From Ensifer sp. IC4062 (GTDB lineage Bacteria; Pseudomonadota; Alphaproteobacteria; Rhizobiales; Rhizobiaceae): a stretch of 64,000 bases of DNA. The notes under the pieces were generated by a model. That model was given only the letters and a program-made list of their open reading frames with translations. It was not told where the DNA came from and did not search any database. The number at the start of each line of letters is the position of its first letter. The first letter of the stretch is position 1. This document shows, piece by piece, positions 34,172 through 43,791 of the stretch. The stretch is taken from contig NZ_JADYVD010000023.1 of the NCBI RefSeq assembly GCF_020193575.1, positions 1 to 64,000 on the forward strand. Reading direction: 5' to 3'. The position numbers were made by a program, and so were the translations under genes.

Positions 34172-35272
34172 ATGAGGCCTCGCTTCGAAAAGACCCTGAG
34201 CCAAGTTGATCTTGTTTTGCTAGGGCTACTTGGTCCTGATCAATCGTCGTTGGCCTGGGTCAGGTCTAGTCTGCAATCCTGTAGCGAGACACCAGCTCTA
34301 GATGACGCGCTGTTTCGAGAGGTTTGTGCACGACACCTGGAGGTAATACTACTCGACCTTCTTGACGAAGATTTTTCCGGGAACCCTCTGGTTGAGCGAC
34401 TTTCAGGAAGTCTGGAAGGCCGGCGCCTCAGTGCGGAAATATTCCGCTCGGCTGCGGAACGAGTTGCGATTGATGTTTTGGCTATCTCTGAGGATGCAGG
34501 GATATCGGTGGCTTTCTTAAAGGGCCTCGTCGCCGGGGACCTTTATAGAACACCGAGCCAGCGAATTGTCCGCGACGTGGACGTCTTGACGCGCCCTGAA
34601 TCAGCGAAGATTCTGTTTGTTGAACTTCAGCGGCGTGGCTATTCTGCCGGAAGGTATGACAGGGGCAGCAATGCACTCGTGCCCTGGAGTCACTACAACA
34701 CCGATGGCGCATCTTATGAGATGCCCCCATTATGGATTGAAGTGGACGTAGATCTCGACGCAGACGTACGACGGAAACTGCCTAGAACGCCCTCAATGAG
34801 ATTTCGGTGGACCGATGCTGAAGAACTTAAAGCGCGTGTAGCTGTAGAGATTCATCGTGAGTTGTTCCCCAATGTCGCTATCAACGTCGACTGGCAGCAA
34901 CTCAATTCATCGTTGGATGGTTTACCGAAATTGAGCGGAGAACTCGAGTTAGTTTATGCGATCTATAAGTCATACACGGACTTAGTCCTGTTGCAGAAAT
35001 CGAGCGGATGCAAATTGGCCGCCGATGTTTTTCGGATATTGCACCGACGCCAAGGCCTACTTGATCTGGATCTTGCCGAACAAGTTGCTCTCACTGTCGG
35101 CGTCCCAGGTGCACTCAGCCAGTTCCTTCATTACGCAAGCTCTCTATTTCGAATGCAACATTTCCGGAATATCCCTGCGATCTTGGAAAGCCACCCCTTG
35201 GATATCTCAGATGTTCTGATCGCGGCGCTGCCAAGCCGATATCTTCCGTTTAACTTCCACAGTGGATCGTAG
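34172..35272 (+). CDS. NTP_transf_5 family nucleotidyltransferase (copy 1)
   Basis: 366 residues. The nucleotidyltransferase core shows VAFLKGLVAGDLYRTPSQR and RDVDVLTRPESAKI (catalytic DxD-type aspartates), then EIHRELFPN and a helical C-terminus. Proteins of this family occur in RiPP and polysaccharide clusters and are thought to transfer a nucleotide or phosphosugar group. The gene is 8 bases after the 69-aa ORF, so the two are co-expressed. A second family member is at 45565. Confidence 0.75.
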   Translation: MRPRFEKTLSQVDLVLLGLLGPDQSSLAWVRSSLQSCSETPALDDALFREVCARHLEVILLDLLDEDFSGNPLVERLSGSLEGRRLSAEIFRSAAERVAIDVLAISEDAGISVAFLKGLVAGDLYRTPSQRIVRDVDVLTRPESAKILFVELQRRGYSAGRYDRGSNALVPWSHYNTDGASYEMPPLWIEVDVDLDADVRRKLPRTPSMRFRWTDAEELKARVAVEIHRELFPNVAINVDWQQLNSSLDGLPKLSGELELVYAIYKSYTDLVLLQKSSGCKLAADVFRILHRRQGLLDLDLAEQVALTVGVPGALSQFLHYASSLFRMQHFRNIPAILESHPLDISDVLIAALPSRYLPFNFHSGS

Positions 35273-35611
35273 CTGTGCGCCCCCCCAACTTGTCAATGCG
35301 GATTGCGGGATCAAGCTATCAACTGCGTCAGCATGCCGAGATCAAGCCGGAGCATGCGCTCGAAGGCGCTGATCACTCCGCCAGCCTTCACCCCGCCGCC
35401 GAAACCGAGGGGACGGCTGTCGAAAAAAATGGTCATCTCTCCATTACGACTCCGTCGGCATAATTGGGGAATTTTACTTCGGCGCTTTTGGGAAAATCAA
35501 AAGCGGCATTGATACGCCATCAACGCTTCCTAGGAGAGCACAACCAACAAGCCCTTCATTTAGACCGATCCGGACAAAACTATCGCTGCTGTCACATCCA
35601 GGCACCAAGTG
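35273..35611. other. convergent intergenic region
   Basis: 340 bases between convergent genes. A C run (GCGCCCCCCCAAC) follows the nucleotidyltransferase stop. The rest has short frames with no support, and I saw no clear terminator hairpin. Confidence 0.35.
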
Positions 35612-36799
35612 TTAGACTCCATCTACTAGCAATGGCGAGCCAGAAGTTGTGATACGAGAGCCGTTTGGTGCCCCGCCACGCTTGCTATGCATCGAATCCA
35701 GCTGCTTTTTGAGAGCGTTCACAATCCGGTTAGCGGCGAAGCCGTCTCCGAAAATCTTACTCTGCCGTGCCATAGACGCGTAGAAGTTAGCATTATCCAG
35801 CAAAGAGGTTAGCTCGCGCGTAATTAGCTGATGATCTGCACCGACGAGTTTTGAAGCACCGGCTTCGACCGCTTCCCACCGCTCTGTCTCTGTTCGGAGA
35901 ACGAGAACAGGCTTTCCTAAAAATGGGGCTTCTTCTTGTATGCCGCCACTATCGGTCAGGATGATTTTTGCGCTGTTCATCAACGCTATCATTGACAAAT
36001 AGCTCTGAGGCTGAAGAAGGGTGACCCCGGCTTGGTTCCCGAGGATAGCTTCGGCTATTTCTCTGACTTGCGGATTTGGGTGGACCGGAAAAACGAACTG
36101 AACGTCGGGGCGGCTGAGGGAGAAATTTCTAATTGCGACGAAGATATTCCTCGCTCTCTCGCCGAAGTTTTCTCTTCGGTGCAGTGTCATAAGTACGAGT
36201 GCTTTGTCGGATTTAGGGATCACCGGTGACGCGGCGGACTTTGCCAATCTGACCGCGTCAATCCCCGTGTTACCCGTTACGAAGACGGTTGATGAATCGA
36301 CCCCTTCTTGAAGCAACGCGGATTTTGCGCGTTGCGTTGGAGCGAAATGTATGGTCGCTGCTAACGTCGCAATTTTTCGGTTGAACTCTTCTGGAAACGG
36401 TGAGCTCAAGTCACCGCTTCGGAGGCCAGCTTCAATATGACCGAAGGGGATGCCTTTGAGGAAGGCGGCCAACGCCGCGGCAAGAGCAGTCGCTGTGTCG
36501 CCTTGCCCCAACACAATCTGGGGCGCATATTCATCGAATGCTCTTCCCAGCTTCGTGATCAACGCTCCTACTACGTCCGTCAATGTCTGACTCGGCATCA
36601 TAATATCGAAATCGATATCTGGTTTCATGTCGAAATCAGCTAACGCATCACGCACCAGTTCTCGATGTTGACCTGTGAGTACAAGCATGGGCTCCGCCCA
36701 TGGGCTATTTTTAAGCTCAAAGATGACTGGAGCCATTTTGATCGCCTCCGGTCTTGTTCCGACGACACAGAGAATCCGATACCGGCAGGCTGCGCCCAT
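35612..36799 (-). CDS. wecB: UDP-N-acetylglucosamine 2-epimerase (non-hydrolysing)
   Basis: 395 residues, GT-B fold. Diagnostic segments are CVVGTRPEAIKMAPVIFEL, GQGDTATALAAALAAF, GHIEAGLRSGDLSSPFPEE, HRRENFG and TDSGGIQEEAPFLGKPVLVL. It interconverts UDP-GlcNAc and UDP-ManNAc in the cytoplasm. GAAGGAGAC precedes the ATG. The last 20 residues run past the usual end. In this cluster it would supply a ManNAc-type sugar nucleotide for the product or an associated glycan. It is the last gene of a leftward set starting at 39882. Confidence 0.92.
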   Translation of the reverse strand: MGAACRYRILCVVGTRPEAIKMAPVIFELKNSPWAEPMLVLTGQHRELVRDALADFDMKPDIDFDIMMPSQTLTDVVGALITKLGRAFDEYAPQIVLGQGDTATALAAALAAFLKGIPFGHIEAGLRSGDLSSPFPEEFNRKIATLAATIHFAPTQRAKSALLQEGVDSSTVFVTGNTGIDAVRLAKSAASPVIPKSDKALVLMTLHRRENFGERARNIFVAIRNFSLSRPDVQFVFPVHPNPQVREIAEAILGNQAGVTLLQPQSYLSMIALMNSAKIILTDSGGIQEEAPFLGKPVLVLRTETERWEAVEAGASKLVGADHQLITRELTSLLDNANFYASMARQSKIFGDGFAANRIVNALKKQLDSMHSKRGGAPNGSRITTSGSPLLVDGV

Positions 36800-36858
36800 G
36801 GCGCTTGTCTCCTTCTATATGCGCTAAGGTGAAAGACGGGCAACGTGGTTGGTGATGG

Positions 36859-37233
36859 CTATGCTGTTTCTCCAAGCGAGCGATGCAAAGCTTGAACGAG
36901 ATCCAAAGCGAGTGCAGCATCACCGGCGCCACACCCGCTGGGTCTTTCGAACCCCGTCAGGAGCCCGACGTGACAGCGCACTTGATGCAGGTCTTCAAAT
37001 AGACATAGGCGGTCTAGCTGGAGGGTCGGGTCAGATGTTCGGAATTGATTAGACAGCAAGTATTCATCTACCTCAGCAAGAATCGTTCGCGCGGAAAAGT
37101 AGATTGAAGCTCGTTGGCTGAGCGTTATGAATTCCGCGTCATTCAACAGGCTAATTAATTGCCGAAGCTTTTGAAGTAGAGTCTTTCTATCCATCCGCGA
37201 AACTTTCGGCTCGACCCAAGCAACAGGTAACAC
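36859..37233 (-). CDS. hypothetical protein (124 aa)
   Basis: A helical protein (LLQKLRQLISLLNDAEFITL, SARTILAEVDEYLL) without signal peptide or recognised domain. The start is uncertain: GTG at 37233 has AGGGGCA upstream, and ATG at 37194 (MDRKTLLQK) is the alternative. It lies 5 bases after the MazG-like gene, so the two are in one operon and possibly partners. It resembles small helical partner proteins but no family could be named. Confidence 0.5.
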   Translation of the reverse strand: MLPVAWVEPKVSRMDRKTLLQKLRQLISLLNDAEFITLSQRASIYFSARTILAEVDEYLLSNQFRTSDPTLQLDRLCLFEDLHQVRCHVGLLTGFERPSGCGAGDAALALDLVQALHRSLGETA

Positions 37234-37238
37234 TGCCC

Positions 37239-37871
37239 CTACTGAGCCTTTGAAAGCCGTGACCGTAGGCGCTCTGCTAGTTCGGATTGGGGACTGAGAA
37301 GGAGCTTGTCCCGCTCCTGAGTATGCTTCTGAAGAAAGCGACCTGCGTCCTCGAACATGTTATCTAGAGCTGCATTCAGCTCGACTCCAAGGTCGGTTGA
37401 TATCCAGCATAGGAGTGCAATCGCGCGTCTTACGCGGTCCCGCAGAAAAATCTCTTCTGAATCATATCCAGGGCGCTCCAGAGGAAGCTTAACCCCGAGA
37501 ACTGACATTACGCACTCCAATATCTGGCCTGCGAGCGCTGCAAGTTGGAAATAACCGTGCGCTTTGCTTTCGGGGAATGAGGTGACTGAGAGCGAATTGA
37601 GGTCCCCAGCGTTCACTCCAGAATAAATTCCTAAGGCAAGCAGGTGAAATGCCACATCCGCAACTTCGTCCTGTATGGAATCGATCCCTCTGTTGGCCTC
37701 CAGAGGAGCATCTTTTCCCTCCGATACCAAGAGAGCCACTCCCAGATGGCCAATTTGCACCAACAGTTCCTCCGCGATCTCCCGGGCGGTCCAAGGGTGT
37801 AATTCAACCACTTGAAATGCTATACGAAGATCAATCACTTTTTCGGAATATTCCGAAAGAGACCCCTTCAT
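37239..37871 (-). CDS. MazG-like all-alpha protein
   Basis: 210 residues. WTAREIAEELLVQIGHLGVALL and SIQDEVADVAFHLLALGIY place acidic residues in helices as in all-alpha NTP pyrophosphohydrolases (MazG/dUTPase superfamily), where they bind Mg and the diphosphate. Other parts are unfamiliar. The ATG overlaps the stop of the radical SAM gene (ATGA). The substrate could be a nucleotide or sugar nucleotide made in the cluster, or the fold may be regulatory. Family assignment is tentative. Confidence 0.55.
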   Translation of the reverse strand: MKGSLSEYSEKVIDLRIAFQVVELHPWTAREIAEELLVQIGHLGVALLVSEGKDAPLEANRGIDSIQDEVADVAFHLLALGIYSGVNAGDLNSLSVTSFPESKAHGYFQLAALAGQILECVMSVLGVKLPLERPGYDSEEIFLRDRVRRAIALLCWISTDLGVELNAALDNMFEDAGRFLQKHTQERDKLLLSPQSELAERLRSRLSKAQ

Positions 37872-39010
37872 CGCGTGTGTGCCTCTCCGGATAAGACCAG
37901 AGGCGTTCCGCCGGTGCTGCCAGAGTTCCAATAGGTATCCCCTTCCGTCTTGGTCACTCGAACCACTGTCCGAAGAGTTTGGCGCAGAAAGGCCACGCTG
38001 GCGGTGGACATCCGATGGTCGTTGATCTCTATGTATCGCTGACCAGGCTCATCCTTGAATTGCGCGGCTCCCATCGGCACGCCGGCCGCAGCCAACGCGA
38101 TCTCAATTGTACTTTGGTCGAGCTCCGCAGATCTCACCGTCGCACAGGTAAACCGCTGGTTTTGAGGGCAGGAACAAAGTTGACACCGTCTGCTGCCATA
38201 TACCGCCCCAAGGTCGCCCTCCCCAAGAACTAATGACAGAGCGCAGCTATTGTCGGTGTAGATTGAGTACGAAGGGTGTGCAGTTCGTAAGCGTTGCAGT
38301 TCGTTAATTGCCTGATCTGGCCAAACGTCTTCCGCCCTGACCGCTTCTTCGAACTGTTTATCCAGTTCAGGCCAATCTTTGACCTGCTGATACATCTCAG
38401 GATATAGTTTAAGTCCCGTCGCAACGGAGCAGCGCGCTGTTTTAGATACCCATTCGAACACTCTCTCCATTACTGCGCGGGTTGAGTTCTGAGGTAGCAG
38501 GGGCCTCCAATAGTGTACCACTGGTATTCCCCGCGCTGAAAGCGCTGTAAAATTATCTTTAAGCTTTGCGTGATTGATGCCAGGCTCTTCTTCAGTTGTG
38601 AGCCCTGAATAGCTCAAATATGCGATTATCTCACTTCCGGGCGCATTAAACTCTCCGAGCTTGTCGACAATGTTCGGTGGTATAAAGCACTTCGTAACAA
38701 AGCAAATCGGGTTGGTGCTGGAGCGGGCGCGGATGGAAGAGATCAACTCCATTAAGAGAGCCCGATTTGCCGATGTCGCAAAAGGGTCTGTATGAGTTAG
38801 AAGGCAAATCGGTGTTCTCGGCCGAAGATAGGGGTAGGTAAAGAGCTGCTCTATGGTTTCAGGGACGGTCGCAATCATAGTTGGCGCAGTAACCGTTTGC
38901 CCCCAGGGCCTAAGAAAGCAGTATTGGCAATTTTTGGGACATCCCTGAGCTGGATTGACGACAATCCAACTTGCCTGATGCTCGATTACTGGGTGAAACA
39001 GGCGCGTCAC
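37868..39010 (-). CDS. radical SAM enzyme
   Basis: 380 residues. NPAQGCPKNCQYCFLRPWG has CxxxCxxC for the SAM-binding [4Fe-4S] cluster. A second cysteine group near residue 300 (RRCQLCSCPQNQRFTC) may bind an auxiliary cluster. GTG 39010 is the best start: it has GGGGAGGG directly upstream and overlaps the TGA of the methyltransferase (GTGA). A longer frame to 39082 would run inside that gene. The core is reminiscent of the SPL/SplB-like branch, but the reaction is unknown. It forms an operon with the methyltransferase and MazG-like genes. Confidence 0.8.
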   Translation of the reverse strand: MTRLFHPVIEHQASWIVVNPAQGCPKNCQYCFLRPWGQTVTAPTMIATVPETIEQLFTYPYLRPRTPICLLTHTDPFATSANRALLMELISSIRARSSTNPICFVTKCFIPPNIVDKLGEFNAPGSEIIAYLSYSGLTTEEEPGINHAKLKDNFTALSARGIPVVHYWRPLLPQNSTRAVMERVFEWVSKTARCSVATGLKLYPEMYQQVKDWPELDKQFEEAVRAEDVWPDQAINELQRLRTAHPSYSIYTDNSCALSLVLGEGDLGAVYGSRRCQLCSCPQNQRFTCATVRSAELDQSTIEIALAAAGVPMGAAQFKDEPGQRYIEINDHRMSTASVAFLRQTLRTVVRVTKTEGDTYWNSGSTGGTPLVLSGEAHTR

Positions 39011-39882
39011 GATGCCCTCCCCGATGAAGTGAGAGCGTAAGCGAGGCCGCGCGGCTTTTTTAGAAGTTCGAGCAAACTCCACGTAAGTTCTCTGCCGTGC
39101 AAGCTCAGCCCTCGTTCGTGTGCCACTTGTCTGATACCATCAGGAAGTTCTTTGTTTTTGAATTCAAGTACTTCGGTAACCTGAAAGCCGTTTGACTCGA
39201 ACAAAGATTGTGCTTGTTTGAGCGTGTAATGTCGGTAATACGGGTTGAAGTAGCGGTCGACCATTTTCCTCCGATTGGGGAGCAGGGTTGCCTCGTCTTG
39301 AGCGCCGGTGATTAAGCGCCCCGGCGCGGTGCTACCGAGTGCCTCAATGAGAATATTTATTGTCGAGAGCTGTGCATCTAGAGACTGGTTTGCTCCACCA
39401 AGCCTTCGATTCAGTTCAATCACATCTTCGATATCCCGCCGCCCGAATGGGTTGTAAAGCCAAGCAATTAGGAGCCCTTGAGGCACGAGGCTGCGCCGGA
39501 AATTTCGGATGACCGGCTCTGGATCACGAATGTGATGTAGTACGCCCTGACAGTAGATGAAATCGTAAGCATTCGGGTTGTCAGCAAGTGAGGTTAAATC
39601 GCCGACGTAATAGTTTATGTTCACGGACGCTGGCGTCGCCGCCTTGGCGGCTTCAATCGACGATTGAGAGAAGTCGATTGCGTCGATCTGGGCATTGGGA
39701 AGCTCCAATGCAATCATGCGCGTTAAATCGCCTGTTCCGCATCCAGCGTCGAGGACGCATTTGATTTCACGATTCCGTAGCTCAGGAGCGATAAACCGCT
39801 CAAAATAACCCCCATAATCGGTGCCAAACGGGTATGGCTCCGCTTCGTAGAAGTCTCTGACAGGCGTGTGGGAAGTTTCCAA
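39007..39882 (-). CDS. class I SAM-dependent methyltransferase
   Basis: 291 residues. Motif I VLDAGCGTGDLTRMIALE, then acidic IDAIDFSQSSIEAAK, YDFIYCQGVLHHIRDPEPVI and LVPQGLLIAWLYNP follow the Methyltransf_11/25 pattern. The N-terminus (YEAEPYPFGTDYGGYF) resembles methyltransferases that act on bulky substrates in biosynthetic or sugar pathways. The first gene of the leftward set 39882-35612, divergent from the Nudix gene. The substrate cannot be told. Confidence 0.85.
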   Translation of the reverse strand: METSHTPVRDFYEAEPYPFGTDYGGYFERFIAPELRNREIKCVLDAGCGTGDLTRMIALELPNAQIDAIDFSQSSIEAAKAATPASVNINYYVGDLTSLADNPNAYDFIYCQGVLHHIRDPEPVIRNFRRSLVPQGLLIAWLYNPFGRRDIEDVIELNRRLGGANQSLDAQLSTINILIEALGSTAPGRLITGAQDEATLLPNRRKMVDRYFNPYYRHYTLKQAQSLFESNGFQVTEVLEFKNKELPDGIRQVAHERGLSLHGRELTWSLLELLKKPRGLAYALTSSGRAS

Positions 39883-40026
39883 AAGCCACCACTCCTATGC
39901 CGATTGCGGTCACCAAACTAAGCAATTTTTCCGAGCACGCAACCCCTATTGACAAATCAGCACAATCTGCAGGAGTGTTAGCGTGGATTGTAGAGCGCGA
40001 CGACCTTCTCCCGGGAAAGTAGTAAG

Positions 40027-40677
40027 ATGAACATTGACATCTTCGACGACAAATATCGCTACGTTGGTGTGGCAGGAAAGAAAGAAGCCCACCAGCAGGG
40101 CTTGTGGCACCACGTTTTTTCCGCGGTAGTACTGCTAAAAGATAGCGAAACCATCGTTTTGCAGCGCAAGGCCCCTGGTCGTTATGCATTCGACCGGCCG
40201 GACTCAGTTGACATCTCAGTCGGCGGTCACCTCGACGCCGGTGAAATGATATCTGACGGCGTTCGCGAAATTGAAGAAGAGCTGGGACTAAAGGTTCAGT
40301 TCGACCAGTTAATCCCGTTGGGAATCCGCCAGACCGCTGCAACGATCTCGCCAGATTACATCGCGAACGAATTCCAGCACATTTTCCTCCTCCCCCTGGA
40401 CATGAAGTTTGAGGATTTCCGGCTCCCCGGGGGCGAGGTGACAGGCATTGTCGAAGTGCCGCTCAGGGAGGGCATCGATCTGCTTCTTGAACGGCGAAAG
40501 GAGGTGCGGGTGCGTGCTTTGTATGTGGGTGAAGAAGGCCAGCGTTTAGAGGATGGGACGCTTACAAAAGACGACTTCACGAAGGCATATCTTGAGCTCG
40601 ATCAATTGTTCTTGCGGCTGTTCATCGCCGCAAGACGGTGGATCGACAAGGAAGATCCGGCCCAGATCTTTTGGTAA
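40027..40677 (+). CDS. Nudix hydrolase (IPP-isomerase-like)
   Basis: 216 residues. VDISVGGHLDAGE followed by REIEEELGL is a Nudix box, but with six instead of seven residues between the Glu and the RE pair, so the loop-helix is one residue short. The N-terminal DKYRYVGVAGKKEAHQQGLWHHVF is typical of IPP-isomerase/YfcD-like Nudix proteins. It may hydrolyse a nucleoside diphosphate derivative in the pathway. Its start lies in a 145-base gap shared with the divergent methyltransferase, so a bidirectional promoter is likely there. Confidence 0.8.
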   Translation: MNIDIFDDKYRYVGVAGKKEAHQQGLWHHVFSAVVLLKDSETIVLQRKAPGRYAFDRPDSVDISVGGHLDAGEMISDGVREIEEELGLKVQFDQLIPLGIRQTAATISPDYIANEFQHIFLLPLDMKFEDFRLPGGEVTGIVEVPLREGIDLLLERRKEVRVRALYVGEEGQRLEDGTLTKDDFTKAYLELDQLFLRLFIAARRWIDKEDPAQIFW

Positions 40678-40714
40678 CGAAAACGCCGCCGGCGATATCC
40701 ACTGGGAGGCTTCA

Positions 40715-41563
40715 ATGGGGCGGTTTAGTTCAGGGGCTGCTGTCGCTGACTTTGATTTCCTCGGACGGATTGAAACTGGGTGCTTCGTAAAGGAACTTCG
40801 TCCCGCTAGTGAGCTCGCTCTCCGTCAAATGAAGAGCCAACTGGGGCCTCATCCGAAAAGTGCCATTGAAAGGTATATCGCAACGTTGGAGCGGGCGGGC
40901 GTACCAGTTGCCGAGCTCGTCGGTGTCGACTTTGACCGTGATCCGCCCCTTTTCGTCCAGCGTAGGGTGAACCACCCTACCCTTTCCGAAGTCCTTCTTG
41001 ATGAGTTTCGGTCGCCGCGTCCGGTTCCCGCACGCTCGCTTGGGTTCCTTAGCTTGATTTTGGAATATATCACCTCCGTTGCCTTCGAGGATCCGGACAT
41101 CCGGATTGACAGCAGTGCCAGTAATTTCGCTGTCATAGGCAAATCTCAACCACTGGTTCTGCTCGATGTGATTCCTCCATGGCGACTTTCGATGCGGAGT
41201 CGAGAGGAGACAGATGCGGAGGCTGTTCTCGGTCGTTTAACTTTTGAGTGGACTGAACAGATAAGTGACCTTTTATGTGAATGGCTTCGGCCCCTTGTTT
41301 CCCTCGAATACTCCACTGATCGGCTCCGGACTATTCTTGCAGACTTGATGCCGCGTTTGGAGGCGATGTTTCAACAGGCGGTGTCTCGGTTGAATCCATT
41401 CGGGGCGGTTGTTCCGTCAATTCCCATGGGAAGCTTCGATGTATGGTCGGAAAACAGAGCGTTTCGGCGGTTCAATTTATTCCGGGCCTTCATGTCGTAT
41501 GAAATTTCGCGGACCGAGCTTTTCGACATCTTTCGCAAAACATCGACCAAATACGTGATTTAA
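40715..41563 (+). CDS. uncharacterised protein, possibly kinase-like fold (282 aa)
   Basis: No certain family. A segment DSSASNFAVIGKSQPLVLLDVIPPW recalls the Asn and Asp/Pro motifs of aminoglycoside-phosphotransferase-like proteins, and the middle is helical. TGGGAGG precedes the ATG. The stop is immediately followed by the HPr-kinase-like ATG at 41564, implying tight coupling. It may phosphorylate a pathway intermediate, but this is speculative. Confidence 0.5.
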   Translation: MGRFSSGAAVADFDFLGRIETGCFVKELRPASELALRQMKSQLGPHPKSAIERYIATLERAGVPVAELVGVDFDRDPPLFVQRRVNHPTLSEVLLDEFRSPRPVPARSLGFLSLILEYITSVAFEDPDIRIDSSASNFAVIGKSQPLVLLDVIPPWRLSMRSREETDAEAVLGRLTFEWTEQISDLLCEWLRPLVSLEYSTDRLRTILADLMPRLEAMFQQAVSRLNPFGAVVPSIPMGSFDVWSENRAFRRFNLFRAFMSYEISRTELFDIFRKTSTKYVI

Positions 41564-42730
41564 ATGGAAAAAGTCTTCAATATTCTGCAGCGAACTTTGA
41601 CAGACATTCAGGCCGCTGTGGGCTTGGCGGATGCAACCCTTCCCATTGTTGAACTTGAGAGAAAGCTGCCTCAATTCACAGCCAGATGTTTCGTCTCTCC
41701 TGAGATGCGCGATGAGGTTGCGGAGCACCTCTTTAGCTTCTTTCCATTTGAGAATTTAATACAGCCTACGAGCGAGCGTATTTTTGCAGCGATATCGAAT
41801 GCTCACCTTTTTAATCGGCTCAAGCAGTTATGTCGCCGCAAGGCAGCAATTCGCTTCGAGAGTCATATTAACGAGAACTCCAATCTGTATGCCTTTGGGA
41901 AATCAGCTGTCGTGCTGGAAGCCGTTGATGATCCACAATTCGCATATTTTTTTGGGGAAGAGTGTTCCGGAGTGCTTGTCGCCTCAATCGCTACGGCGCC
42001 CAAACGTTATCTCCTGCGTCTTATTCGAGACGCGATGATTAGAATCGATGAAGATTCGGGCTGGATCTTAGTCCACGCCGCCAGTGCGATGCTGTCCCAG
42101 AGGGGGGTTCTCGTCGCAGGCGATTCAGGTGCAGGAAAGACGACCCTGCTCTGCCACCTCTTAGCACTGGGATCTGGCTACATCTCAAACGATCGAACTC
42201 TACTGGGCAAGGCGGCGGACTGGTCGCTTCGGGGGATACCCACGCCCGCCAGAATCGGAAAAGGAACTGCACTTGCCTCGCCGGCCCTTCGTCTACTGTT
42301 GAGCGAACATCGTGACCCGCCCAAACGGGACTGGATCAAGTCCATCGTTCAGAGCAAAGCCAAGGTTGAGTTATCTCCAAGGGAAATTCAGTCGGCATTC
42401 GGATGTGACGTGATCACACAAGCCACCCTCTCACTCGTTATGCTGCCAAGGATCATTTCGGGCGACCAGAGCCGCCGCGTTAACATTAGGACCTTGCGGC
42501 CGGAAGAAGCTCTTGCAGGATTAGCATCGTCAGTCTTCACGCCCCAGGATGAATCTTGGCGCCCTTGGATGAGCCATCGCAAGACGTGGAGCATCGAACT
42601 AGGCCTGCACGCATTACAGATGATGACGACCTTGGCGTCGGAGGTCCGCGTCGTCGAAGTCGAGTATGCGGCCGGTGCGCTCCCGACCGATCTAGAGGGC
42701 TGCCTCAAGGAGACGATGAACCTTGGATAG
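41564..42730 (+). CDS. HPr-kinase/phosphorylase-like protein
   Basis: 388 residues. The C-terminal half carries a P-loop within VLVAGDSGAGKTTLLCHLL and a following Asp (YISNDRTLLG), as in HprK C-terminal domains. The N-terminal 160 residues are unlike bacterial HprK. Relatives in lasso-peptide clusters phosphorylate a precursor's terminal Ser, and others accompany EPS clusters. Here it follows a possible kinase-like gene and precedes an alpha/alpha-toroid protein, with the next start embedded in its 3' end. Confidence 0.7.
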   Translation: MEKVFNILQRTLTDIQAAVGLADATLPIVELERKLPQFTARCFVSPEMRDEVAEHLFSFFPFENLIQPTSERIFAAISNAHLFNRLKQLCRRKAAIRFESHINENSNLYAFGKSAVVLEAVDDPQFAYFFGEECSGVLVASIATAPKRYLLRLIRDAMIRIDEDSGWILVHAASAMLSQRGVLVAGDSGAGKTTLLCHLLALGSGYISNDRTLLGKAADWSLRGIPTPARIGKGTALASPALRLLLSEHRDPPKRDWIKSIVQSKAKVELSPREIQSAFGCDVITQATLSLVMLPRIISGDQSRRVNIRTLRPEEALAGLASSVFTPQDESWRPWMSHRKTWSIELGLHALQMMTTLASEVRVVEVEYAAGALPTDLEGCLKETMNLG

Positions 42731-43784
42731 ATACATCGAAGCCCAGCAAAAAGCTAAGCGCTGGTTGTTGCAGATCGATCGATTTGAGGCTGGCGGCGGC
42801 ATCAAGGCCTGGCTGGCACCGGAGAAGCCCGAAATCGAGTTCGTCTCTGCGGAGATAACGGGTTATCTGGTCAGTCATTTGACGCGCTCGGGTAACCTGG
42901 CATCAGCCGCGCCGATTGTCGCCTGGCTTACAGATGTCGCTCAAGATGAGGCGGGTTTCTTTCGATGCCGCACATATAGCCGCGGAGCTGGCGGGGTGTT
43001 CGACTCTCGCGGGGACATCCGCTGGGTCTTCGATACGGGTATAATTTTGAAAGCGCTGCTCGATTTTGATCAGCTGTCCGCTCGTGACGAGCTCGTAGAG
43101 CCAATCAGCATGGCCTTTCGAGCGCTTCAGACGACTTCGCGAGGTGGAATCTATCCGGGCTGGTGGAATGTCGGATCCGCCGATTCCGAAGTTGATACTT
43201 CCAGATGGTCTTCTCAGCCGGGCTCCTTCCATGCAAAAGTTGATCGATCGGTGGTCCTTGCATCAAAAAGCAAGGGTTGGCAGGTATCTTCGTTATCCTC
43301 CCGATTGGACTTCTATCTTTCGCTCCAGCGCCCCGACGGTGGTTTCATTTCATACCCAAGCACGGGGGGAATTCACTCCCACCCACATCTATATTCCTGC
43401 GAGGGGCTCTGGGCGCTCGCAAAGCTGCTAGGCAGGACTGATCTTGAGGCCGCAGCTCGAAAAGGGATCATGTGGCTTATCTCGGCTGCCCGAGGAGGAG
43501 TGCCACCACGGACCGTCTTCGACAACATCCAAAACTTTTCGCAGCGTTGCGACGTTCAGGCACAGTATCTCCGATTACTAGTTGCTTTTGGCCACCATGT
43601 TCACGCGGAGAAAGCAGCGGAGGCTCTTCTGCAGCTGCAGTCTCCCGAGGGCTGCTTTTTCTTCGGACAATATTCCGATGGGCGGCCATGCTTGCATCCG
43701 GACGTATGGGGAACGGCCGCCGCCGTCCAAGCACTGGAGTGGTTCACCGCTCAAGACGTTCCCGATCCAATCAAACTGCTGTGA
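42723..43784 (+). CDS. alpha/alpha-toroid (cyclase/prenyltransferase-like) protein
   Basis: 353 residues from a TTG within the end of the preceding gene. Repeated helix pairs with QRPDGGFISYPS, CEGLWALAKLLGRTD, AQYLRLLVAFG and LQSPEGCFFFGQ match the six-hairpin toroid of squalene/hopene-cyclase and prenyltransferase families. The DxDD acid motif of terpene cyclases is not evident, so cyclase chemistry is doubtful; it may bind a glycan or peptide. It is followed by the carbamoyltransferase 7 bases later. Confidence 0.65.
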   Translation: MDRYIEAQQKAKRWLLQIDRFEAGGGIKAWLAPEKPEIEFVSAEITGYLVSHLTRSGNLASAAPIVAWLTDVAQDEAGFFRCRTYSRGAGGVFDSRGDIRWVFDTGIILKALLDFDQLSARDELVEPISMAFRALQTTSRGGIYPGWWNVGSADSEVDTSRWSSQPGSFHAKVDRSVVLASKSKGWQVSSLSSRLDFYLSLQRPDGGFISYPSTGGIHSHPHLYSCEGLWALAKLLGRTDLEAAARKGIMWLISAARGGVPPRTVFDNIQNFSQRCDVQAQYLRLLVAFGHHVHAEKAAEALLQLQSPEGCFFFGQYSDGRPCLHPDVWGTAAAVQALEWFTAQDVPDPIKLL

Positions 43785-43791
43785 GGTTCTT

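Noticed and set aside
42723-43784. Terpene (squalene-hopene) cyclase
   Set aside because: The toroid repeats are present, but the DxDD catalytic motif is not evident and there is no prenyl-diphosphate synthase nearby.
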